Below are positions 57,623 through 64,000 of a stretch of DNA of 64,000 nucleotides, piece by piece. Each line of letters opens with the position of its first letter. Within the stretch, counting starts at the first letter, position 1. A model generated the notes under the pieces. The model did not search any database and was not told the DNA's origin. It saw only the letters and a list, made by a program, of their open reading frames with translations. Origin of the DNA: JAUIIK01 sp963745675 (GTDB taxonomy: Bacteria; Chloroflexota; Chloroflexia; Thermomicrobiales; CFX8); assembly GCA_963745675.1 (NCBI GenBank), contig CAVUYM010000013.1:310001-374000 (forward strand), in the 5' to 3' direction. A program made the translations under genes and the position numbers.

Positions 57623-57696
57623 GTAGGAGTGGAGTTCATCTCCACCCGGCTACGATACGACACACGTGCGAGGGTGGAGACAAACTCCACCGCTAC
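57623..57696. repeat. Family D-like inverted repeat
   Basis: Arms GTAGGAGTGGAGTTCATCTC (CACCC) at 57623-57647 and GGGTGGAGACAAACTCCACC (GCTAC) at 57672-57696, 25 bp with about four mismatches. Sits between the two permease genes. Confidence 0.6.
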
Positions 57697-57785
57697 ACTG
57701 CAGGCGGGTCTGTTGCCGCCTCGGACGTCAATGTTTTTACACACGAGCATAGGGCTCAGGACCATTGGAAAGTGAGCGGTCAGCG

Positions 57786-58691
57786 ATGACGGCCGGGACC
57801 AACGCGGCTGCGACGCGAGAGCCCGTCGAACTCGGCCAGCAGATGCGAACGCGCGGTCTCTGGAGCGACGCCTTCCAGCGACTGCGACGCAATCGTGGCG
57901 CGATGATTGGCCTGGGCATTCTCGCGTTGCTGGGGATCATGGCTGTCTTCGCGCCGATACTGGCTCCCGACAAACCGAACGCTATGACCCCCGTCGATGC
58001 TCTTCACGCGCCAAGCGCGCAGTACCCAATGGGGACCGATCAGTTCGGCCGCGACATCTTGTCACGCATTATCTTCGGAGCCCGGCTCTCTCTGCAGGTG
58101 GGCTTCATCGCCGTCGGCATCGCTTCTGGTATCGGGATAACGCTGGGGATGATTGCGGGCTACTACGGGCGCTGGATTGATGGCGCGATCGGAATATTCA
58201 TCGACATCATGCTTGCCTTTCCGGGCATTCTTCTGGCTCTGGCGATCGTCGCCGTGCTCGGGCCAAATCTGGTCAACCTCATGGTTGCGGTAGGAATCTC
58301 GTCTGTCCCGACCTATGCCCGCTTGATCCGTGGCGCAGTGCTTTCAGCACGTGAACTGACCTATGTCGAAGCGGCTCGGGTGGTTGGTGCTGGCGATGGG
58401 ACGATCATGTTCCGGCACATCATGCCGAATGTCATCGCGCCAGCGATCGTGCTGTCGACGCTGGGTATCGGCGGCGCGATCCTGATTGGCGCGGCGATCT
58501 CGTTCCTGGGACTCGGCGCGAAGCCGCCGACGGCGGAGTGGGGCGCGATGCTCAGCTCCGGACGTAACTTCCTCCAGCAGGCCTGGTGGATCACGTTATT
58601 CCCCGGTGTGGCGATCATGATCACTGTGTTGTCGATCAACTTGCTCGGGGACGGGCTGCGGGATGCGCTCGATCCGCGCTTGCGGAATTGA
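57786..58691 (+). CDS. Peptide ABC transporter permease, DppC/OppC-type
   Basis: Second permease, 301 residues, six helices. RLRRNRGAMIGLGILALLGI opens the OppC N-terminal region, APSAQYPMGTDQFGRDILSR is the diagnostic OppC block, and RELTYVEAARVVGAGDGTIM is the EAA loop. ATG at 57786; an in-frame TTG at 57765 is possible. No ATPase genes follow, so the importer must borrow DppD/DppF-type subunits encoded elsewhere. Confidence 0.92.
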   Translation: MTAGTNAAATREPVELGQQMRTRGLWSDAFQRLRRNRGAMIGLGILALLGIMAVFAPILAPDKPNAMTPVDALHAPSAQYPMGTDQFGRDILSRIIFGARLSLQVGFIAVGIASGIGITLGMIAGYYGRWIDGAIGIFIDIMLAFPGILLALAIVAVLGPNLVNLMVAVGISSVPTYARLIRGAVLSARELTYVEAARVVGAGDGTIMFRHIMPNVIAPAIVLSTLGIGGAILIGAAISFLGLGAKPPTAEWGAMLSSGRNFLQQAWWITLFPGVAIMITVLSINLLGDGLRDALDPRLRN

Positions 58692-58781
58692 TGGGCACGT
58701 GAAGGCTGGCGCGCTGGCAAAGTCATTCGATGTTGCAACGGAGTCGAATTCGTTGCGATGGAACTTACGTGTACAAGTGTT

Positions 58782-58885
58782 GGCATCCCGAATGAAGGCT
58801 CGGCGAAATGAGGGATCTACGAACGCGATACTTTGACACGATCGTAGCTAGATCCTTCTCTTCGAAGACTCCGCTCAGGATGACA
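58782..58885. repeat. Family C paired inverted repeat
   Basis: GGCATCCCGAATGAAGGCTC ...GAGGGATCTAC on the left and CTAGATCCTTCTCTTCGAAG ...CAGGATGAC on the right. It lies in the 259-bp gap after the importer. Confidence 0.75.
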
Positions 58886-58950
58886 TCTGAGGATGTCTTG
58901 TCGAGATCTTGAGCGCTTCAGAAAGCTCACAATGAATGGGTAGGAATACT

Positions 58951-60309
58951 ATGCAAGACATCCTCGACTATATAGATGAGAACCGTGAACGCTATATCGA
59001 GATGATTCAGAAAGCTTGTCAGCAGCCGAGCATCTCGACGCAGAACATTGGCATTCAGGAGATGGCCGAGTTGTGCCGATCGATGCTGGAAGATGTTGGC
59101 GCGAAGGCTGAGATCATTCCGATCGAGGGCGGAAATCCGGTCGTGCTGGGCGAGATCTAGGGACCAAGCCCGCGGATGCTGAATATCTACAACCATTACG
59201 ACGTGCAGCCGCCGGAACCGCTCGATCTGTGGTGGTCCGATCCCTTCGCGGCTGAAGTGCGCGACGGGCGTATCTGGGCGCGGGGAGTTGGTGACAACAA
59301 GGGGCATCTTGTCGCCCGGATTTGTGCCGTCGACGCCTGGCGTAATGTGCGCGGCGAATTGCCCTTGAATATCCGCTTCATCTATGAGGGTGAAGAGGAG
59401 GTCGGCAGCACGAATCTCGAACGCTTCGTCGAAGAGAATCGAGAGCGGATCACGCCGGCGGACGGCTGCATCTGGGAGGGCGGCGGCAAGGACTTCAATG
59501 GCCGGGTGCGCCTCTCCTGTGGCCTCAAGGGTATCTGCTACATCGAACTGGCTGTGACCACTTCTAACACCGACATGCACTCGAGCAGGGCGACGATTGT
59601 GCCGAATCCGGCCTGGCGCTTAGTTTGGGCGCTGAACACCTTCAAAGACGCCAACGAGCAGGTGTTGATCGAGGGCTTCTATGACAAGGTATTAGAGCCG
59701 ACGGTCGAAGAGCAGAACATTCTCGAAGAGACGCCATTCGATGAGGCGGAGTTCCTCGAGATGTTCGGGATGGACGATTTTCTGCTCGGGCTGACCGGGC
59801 AGCAGCTCAAGATCAAGGACATGTTCCTGCCGACCTGCACTATCTGCGGTATCGAGAGCGGCTTCAACGAGCCGGGTGGCCTGAAGACGGTGCTGCCGAA
59901 CACGGCTTCGGCCAAGATCGACATGCGGTTGGTGCCGGACCAGGATCCGAGGGAGATCTGCGATCTGGTGCGGGCTCATCTTGACCGCCACGGTTTCTCC
60001 GATATCAGCGTGAAGCTACTGGCGGCGGAGCATCCGGCGAAGACGGATCTCGAAGCGCCGCTGGTCAAGGCGGTCGCTGAAGCGGTGCGCCGGATTCACA
60101 ACCACGAGCCGGTGATCGTGCCGATCACGCCGGGGAGTGGACCGATGTACGCACTATGCCAGGCGATCGACATTCCGTCGGTCAGTGGACCGGGCGGCGG
60201 AAATCCGGATTCGAAGATCCATGCGCCGAACGAGAATATGTACGTTGAGGACTACATCAACGGGATCAAGGGCATGGCGGTCTTGTTTGAGGAGTTCGCG
60301 AAGATTTAG
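58951..60309 (+). CDS. M20-family dipeptidase, in-frame TAG at 59158
   Basis: Zinc dipeptidase/deacetylase, about 452 residues if the TAG is read through. Start at 58951 after TAGGAAT. After VVLGEI the frame meets TAG, then continues without shift into PSPRMLNIYNHYDVQPPEP (first metal His and Asp), GVGDNKGHLVARICA, FIYEGEEEVGS (catalytic Glu pair), the dimerisation domain with TSNTDMHSS, and C-terminal NPDSKIHAPNENM (last His). The homology spanning the stop is continuous, so one substitution or sequence error is likely; codons such as AAG are one step away. Fits downstream processing of imported dipeptides. Confidence 0.85.
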
Positions 60310-60361
60310 AGAGTTTGATGGCTTTCTGGTTGGTTTTGGTGGAATCCGGAGCGTTCCAATA

Positions 60362-60470
60362 GTGTCATCCTGAGCGAAACCCCGTGGAGTCGAAGGATCT
60401 AGCTACGGCCGAGACCTACTTTTGGAAAAGTAGATCCTCCCACTCCGCTACGCTCCGGTCAGGATGACAC
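60362..60470. repeat. Family C paired inverted repeat
   Basis: GTGTCATCCTGAGCGAAACC ...CGAAGGATCTAG at 60363-60402, and GTAGATCCTCCCACTCCGCT ...GTCAGGATGACAC ending at 60470. The 310-bp gap 60310-60619 contains this and the family E palindrome only. Confidence 0.8.
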
Positions 60471-60532
60471 CGATCTGGGTGTCCAATCAAAGTTTCAATT
60501 CAGGGGCAGTCCGGTTTGGATATTAGCGGTGG

Positions 60533-60558
60533 GGGCGACGCATCGCGTCGCCGGTACG
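60533..60558. repeat. Family E palindrome
   Basis: GGGCGACGCATCGCGTCGCC GGTACG, the compensated counterpart of 52896-52921: A-T pairs there are G-C here, so the stem is preserved. Confidence 0.6.
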
Positions 60559-60619
60559 GCGCACGCGGGAATGACATTTCGAACGAATGTAGTAGAGCTC
60601 GAAAGGAAGAGGAGCGACG

Positions 60620-61897
60620 ATGACGGTCGCGATAAAGAGTACGCAGATTATTGATGGGACGGGCGCGAGTCCGATTCGCAACGGGGTCGTCCTGGTTGAG
60701 AACGGCGTCATTTTGGACGTTGGCCGGGAGGCTGATTTAGGTATTCCGGATGGTGCTGAGGTGATCGACCTTGGCGATAACACGATCCTGCCAGGGTTGG
60801 TTGATCCACATACCCATATGACGATCAATCCAGGCAAGCGCGGGTTGCTTGGCCAGCTCGAAGGCCTGGAGGAGCTTGACGCCCAGCAGGGCGCGCGCGC
60901 AACGCACAACTTTCGGCTGGATCTGAAGTCGGGCATCACGACGCAGCGAGTGATCGCCGAGGTGAACTGGAACGATATTGGCCTGCGGAACGCGATCGAG
61001 GATGGCTGGGTGCCGGGGCCGCGGATTCTCTGTGCGACGCGCGGGATTACTTCGTCGCATGGTCACGGTGCGCCAAGCTGGATGTTCGATGGCGTCGAGA
61101 ATATCCGCAAGGCAGTGCGCGACAACCTCCAGATGGGGGCTGATTTCATCAAGATCCTGGTCCTCGACCGGACGCCGAACATGGCCAGTTACTCATTCGA
61201 AGAGATTCAGGTGGCGGTTGAAGAGGCGCACCGGGCCGGAAAACTAATCACCGCGCATGCTGGTGCAAGCCCAGGTACCTCGTTGCGGCTCTGTCTGGAA
61301 GCGGGCGTCGACTCGGTCGAGCACGCGATTCCGGTGACTGACGAGCAGATCGAGATGTATCTCGATACCGATACAGCGTTCGTTCGCACCTTCACGATCG
61401 GTTTCCAGACGGCGACGGACTGGGACTGGTTCAAGGGCAAGGATATCGAGGGTCGCGTCAACGTCATGCGGCAGATCGTCAAGGACACGATCGAGAATCC
61501 GCCCGACACGAGCGGTTTCGCTGACTACTACAAGCTCGGGGTGACCCTCCAGGATCGGGTGAAGAACACCTACGATGTTGTTGTACCAATGTTCAACAAA
61601 GCGGTTGAGAAGGGCGTGCGCTGGACGGTTGGGATGGACAGCATGCACGGCCTGATCGGCTATGAGATCGGTTCGCTCGTCGAGTGGGGCCTTTCGCCGA
61701 TGGAGGCGATCATGGGCGCAACGAAGCAGGCGGCTGAGATCTGTGGCGTCGATAACGACTGCGGCACGCTCGAAAAGGGCAAGCGGGCCGACATCATCTC
61801 GGTTGACGGCGATTTGATGGAGGATATCTGGGCGATTGCGCGGGTGAACTTCATCATGAAGGCCGGAGAGCGGCTGGACCACATTTCGGTGTTTTAG
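60620..61897 (+). CDS. Metal-dependent amidohydrolase (imidazolonepropionase/prolidase-like)
   Basis: 425 residues, amidohydrolase superfamily. N-terminal beta domain (IIDGTGASPIRNGVVLVENG), first metal motif GLVDPHTHM (about residue 62), FIKILVLDRTP (the lysine), LITAHAGASPG (His about 217), VDSVEHAIP (His about 237), and the catalytic Asp in VGMDSMHG (about 340). The closing KGKRADIISVDGDLMEDI is typical. Start at 60620 follows GGAAGAGGAGCG. Likely hydrolyses a cyclic amide or Xaa-Pro-type dipeptide. Confidence 0.88.
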   Translation: MTVAIKSTQIIDGTGASPIRNGVVLVENGVILDVGREADLGIPDGAEVIDLGDNTILPGLVDPHTHMTINPGKRGLLGQLEGLEELDAQQGARATHNFRLDLKSGITTQRVIAEVNWNDIGLRNAIEDGWVPGPRILCATRGITSSHGHGAPSWMFDGVENIRKAVRDNLQMGADFIKILVLDRTPNMASYSFEEIQVAVEEAHRAGKLITAHAGASPGTSLRLCLEAGVDSVEHAIPVTDEQIEMYLDTDTAFVRTFTIGFQTATDWDWFKGKDIEGRVNVMRQIVKDTIENPPDTSGFADYYKLGVTLQDRVKNTYDVVVPMFNKAVEKGVRWTVGMDSMHGLIGYEIGSLVEWGLSPMEAIMGATKQAAEICGVDNDCGTLEKGKRADIISVDGDLMEDIWAIARVNFIMKAGERLDHISVF

Positions 61898-61945
61898 GAG
61901 CGGCGGGAAAGACTAGCGAACGCCGGTATTAGAACCAACCAATAT

Positions 61946-62114
61946 GGCATCCCGAGTAGAGGATTTGCGAAGCGAGGGATCTAATCGTGACGTCGTGCAG
62001 TTAGCCAAGCGGTTCCCCCTCCGTGGGCTGACTTTGCACCCGGCTTTTTTGCCCTGCATCTCTAGGCCGTTGCTCATAGATCCCTCGCTTCGCAAAGTCT
62101 CCGCTCGGGATGCC
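61946..62114. repeat. Family C paired inverted repeat
   Basis: GGCATCCCGAGTAGAGGATT ...GAGGGATCTA at 61946-61982, and TAGATCCCTCGCTTCGCAAA ...GCTCGGGATGCCA ending at 62114; arms of about 38 bases with few mismatches. It fills the 274-bp gap before the racemase. Confidence 0.8.
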
Positions 62115-62171
62115 AACACCGGGAGCGGGTAGCTGTTCTCGTTCGGGGACGATCGATAGAAAGGGTCAGTC

Positions 62172-62864
62172 ATGCGCATTGCCTACATTGGGCCGAAACA
62201 GCGGGAGGCGGCGCTGCAGGCGTTTGTCAGTCCTGGTGTGACGGTTGAGGCGCGACCGCATGGCAAAGGGCCGCGCAGCATCGAATCGATGTGGGAGGAA
62301 TACCTCTCAGTGCCGGGGATGATGGAGTCGGTCGTCGAGCTCGAAGAAGAGGGCTTTGACGCGATCGTGCCAGGCTGCTTCGGCGATCCAGGCATCGACG
62401 GCGCGCGCGAGCTGGTCAAGATTCCGGTGCTTGGCCCTGGCGCCTCGGCGATGGCCGTCGCAGCGAACATCGGGCACCGCTTCAGCATCGTGACGGTGCT
62501 GGAGAATGTCATTCGCCCGCTCGAAAATCTGGCGCTGGTGTCAGGTTTCGCGTCGAAGCTGGCATCGGTGCGGCAGATCGGCATTCCAGTGCTTGAGTTG
62601 AATGATAATCCCGACTTCACCTTCGCGAGGTTGACCGATGTGAGCCGTGAGGTCATCGAGCGTGATCGGGCGGACGTGCTGATAGTCGGCTGCGGGACGC
62701 TCTCGTTTCGAGCGGCGGAGTTGCAGGAGGCGGTTGGCGTGCCGGTGATCAACCCGCTGCAGGTGACGTTGCGGATGGCGGAACTGCTGGTGAGTTGCGG
62801 TTTGAGCCACAGCAAGCTCTCGTACCCGACGCCGCCGAAGCTGGCTGCGGCGCTGCTGAATTGA
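62172..62864 (+). CDS. Asp/Glu/hydantoin racemase family protein
   Basis: 230 residues. Two cysteines in the expected twin-lobe positions: IVPGCFGDPGID (about residue 75) and IVGCGTLSFRA (about 176). They act as proton donor and acceptor in hydantoin and Asp/Glu racemases. VLGPGASAMAVAANIGHRFS is a typical second block. It follows the amidohydrolase on the same strand, in keeping with hydantoin or D-amino-acid use. Substrate not provable from sequence. ATG at 62172. Confidence 0.85.
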   Translation: MRIAYIGPKQREAALQAFVSPGVTVEARPHGKGPRSIESMWEEYLSVPGMMESVVELEEEGFDAIVPGCFGDPGIDGARELVKIPVLGPGASAMAVAANIGHRFSIVTVLENVIRPLENLALVSGFASKLASVRQIGIPVLELNDNPDFTFARLTDVSREVIERDRADVLIVGCGTLSFRAAELQEAVGVPVINPLQVTLRMAELLVSCGLSHSKLSYPTPPKLAAALLN

Positions 62865-62904
62865 GCCGAGGTGGCGGTACTTGCCGCTCTCTTGGCCGAG
62901 AATA

Positions 62905-62936
62905 GTGAGCAGGCGATTCAGCCGTCGCCTGCTCAC
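62905..62936. terminator. Perfect 12-bp hairpin between convergent genes
   Basis: GTGAGCAGGCGA, 8-base loop, TCGCCTGCTCAC. It lies between the racemase stop and the convergent NHL gene's stop, so it may act as a bidirectional terminator, although there is no T-run on either side. Confidence 0.5.
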
Positions 62937-62952
62937 GCAACGTGTTGGACCC

Positions 62953-64000
62953 CTACGGAACCGTCAGTACCTGGATGCGATGGTTGTCGCGGTCGGTGAC
63001 GTACATCGTTCCGCCAGTCTTGAGATCGAACGTGATGTCGATCGGGACGTTAAACTGGTTGAGGCCGTTGCCGGGGCCACTCCCCCATGCTCGCAGGAAC
63101 TGACCGTCGGGCGTGAACGCCTGGACGCGATGGTTCTGCGAGTCGGCGACATAGACGTTGCCGTTGGGACCGATCGCGAGGTCGGCCGGGACGTTGAACT
63201 GGCCTGGTCCCGTGCCGCCGGAGCCCCAGATCACGCCGGTCGGGTTACCGCTGAGATCGAACTGTTGTACCCTGTTGTTGCCCTGATCGACGACATAGAT
63301 GACGTTACCGGTGACGGCGACGCCCGAGGGCGTGTTGAACTGGCTTGGTGCGCTGCCGAACGTGCCCCACTCTGTAATGTAGCTCCCGGTGGTGTCGAAC
63401 TTCTGGATGCGGTGATTCGCGCCATCCGCGACATAGACGTTGCCGGACGAGTCGGTGGCGACGCTCAGTGGTACGTTGAACTGACCTTGGCCGTTGCCAG
63501 CCGTCCCCCATTGTTGGACGAATAGACCGTTTATGCCATACTTGACGATGCGATTGCTGAACGTGTCGGCGACAAACCTGTTGCCAAAAGCATCGATGGT
63601 GATGTCGAGCGGGAGGAGGAGTTCCGGATCTCCCGGAGGCACGGTTGTGCCCGCGCCCCAGTCATTCAGGAATTTTCCCTGCTCGTCAACGACCTGAATG
63701 CGGGAGAGACCGGTGTCGACGACATAAATGCCGTCGTGGCTACCACCAGTGCCAACCCAGTCGATGCCGGAGGGGAAGAGGTAGCGGCCGCGGCGGTTGT
63801 CACTCCACTGGTCCACGGGGAATCCAATGAAGCTCACGCGCTGAACCCTGTTGTTTCCAGTGTCGGCGACGACCAACTCGCCGCCGAAGCCGCCAGCCAT
63901 CGAGCCTGGTGCAGCGAACTGGCCCGGTCCTGTGCCACTGCTACTGAACTCGGGTTTCCAGCCTCCAGTGGGATGCCATTTGTAAAAGGTGTTGGACGGT
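62953..64000 (-). CDS. NHL-repeat beta-propeller protein, 5' end outside window
   Basis: Open to the window edge, so the N-terminus is missing; 349 codons are visible. At least six NHL repeats of about 45-50 residues, each like GTGPGQFNVPADLAIGPNGN followed by VYVADSQNHRVQ. This forms a beta-propeller used for protein or ligand binding, often secreted or attached to the surface in this phylum. The last repeat ends DNHRIQVLTVP. No catalytic motif in the visible part; a signal peptide or extra domain may lie upstream. Confidence 0.85.
   Translation of the reverse strand, partial: PSNTFYKWHPTGGWKPEFSSSGTGPGQFAAPGSMAGGFGGELVVADTGNNRVQRVSFIGFPVDQWSDNRRGRYLFPSGIDWVGTGGSHDGIYVVDTGLSRIQVVDEQGKFLNDWGAGTTVPPGDPELLLPLDITIDAFGNRFVADTFSNRIVKYGINGLFVQQWGTAGNGQGQFNVPLSVATDSSGNVYVADGANHRIQKFDTTGSYITEWGTFGSAPSQFNTPSGVAVTGNVIYVVDQGNNRVQQFDLSGNPTGVIWGSGGTGPGQFNVPADLAIGPNGNVYVADSQNHRVQAFTPDGQFLRAWGSGPGNGLNQFNVPIDITFDLKTGGTMYVTDRDNHRIQVLTVP

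Noticed and set aside
59158..59160. TAG as a pyrrolysine codon
   Set aside because: No pylT/pylS genes or other internal TAG codons are visible here, and M20 enzymes have no pyrrolysine; a base change or error is simpler.
1..64000. CRISPR arrays, tRNA or rRNA genes
   Set aside because: No regularly spaced direct repeats and no tRNA-like T-arm plus acceptor pairing noticed on either strand by eye; a tRNAscan/Infernal run would settle it.

Overview
The window looks like chromosomal DNA of a high-GC Chloroflexota bacterium. I infer a Thermomicrobia/Sphaerobacter-like lineage from the mix of gene families: tandem dynamin-like GTPases, a laterally mobile N-type ATPase operon, and many amide and dipeptide hydrolases of a type common in that group, plus short palindromic repeat families filling the intergenic gaps. 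This assignment is by family content only. I saw no rRNA, tRNA or CRISPR array.

Layout. 1-4 kb: the end of an HD-GYP signalling protein, a two-gene ABC-2 exporter on the minus strand and a small acidic protein. 4.1-7.2 kb: a TPP riboswitch with an intrinsic terminator, followed by an ABC transporter for a thiamine precursor (ATPase, permease, lipoprotein). 7.2-16.3 kb: small-molecule catabolism, with two FAD amine/amino-acid oxidases, a PfkB sugar kinase, an AsnC/Lrp regulator, a creatininase-family amidohydrolase and a DapA-family aldolase. 16.6-27.1 kb: an apparent operon of two overlapping dynamin-like GTPases, a small acidic protein with an Ala/Gly-rich hydrophobic segment, and a giant (about 2040-residue) Tyr/Asp-rich repeat protein. 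This is the most unusual locus here. 27-33.6 kb: SnoaL-like protein, TerC, a transposase remnant, a beta-rich lipoprotein, an S9 peptidase and a methyltransferase.

33.6-40.4 kb: a complete nine-gene N-ATPase operon in the order atpDCQRBEFAG. Its c subunit is a double hairpin with the sodium-ligand signature in both halves, and its b subunit is fused to a delta-like C-terminus. 40.4-48.5 kb: a DUF2339 membrane protein, an epimerase, an acetyltransferase, a four-gene cluster around a ferric-reductase-like membrane protein, an IS630-type element with TA target duplication and a broken hypothetical gene. 48.6-64 kb: an amidohydrolase, proC, an M28 peptidase, an alpha/beta hydrolase with an AsnC regulator, a dipeptide ABC importer (binding protein and two permeases, no ATPases), an M20 dipeptidase, a second amidohydrolase, an Asp/Glu racemase and the end of an NHL-repeat protein. 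Together these suggest uptake and breakdown of peptides and amides.

Two window-wide properties matter to any reader. First, about 20 loci carry single-base frameshifts and two carry in-frame stops, while neighbouring long genes are clean. This mixes possible sequence error with possible decay, so broken genes are annotated over their full reconstructed span. Second, at least five families of short inverted repeats recur between genes.
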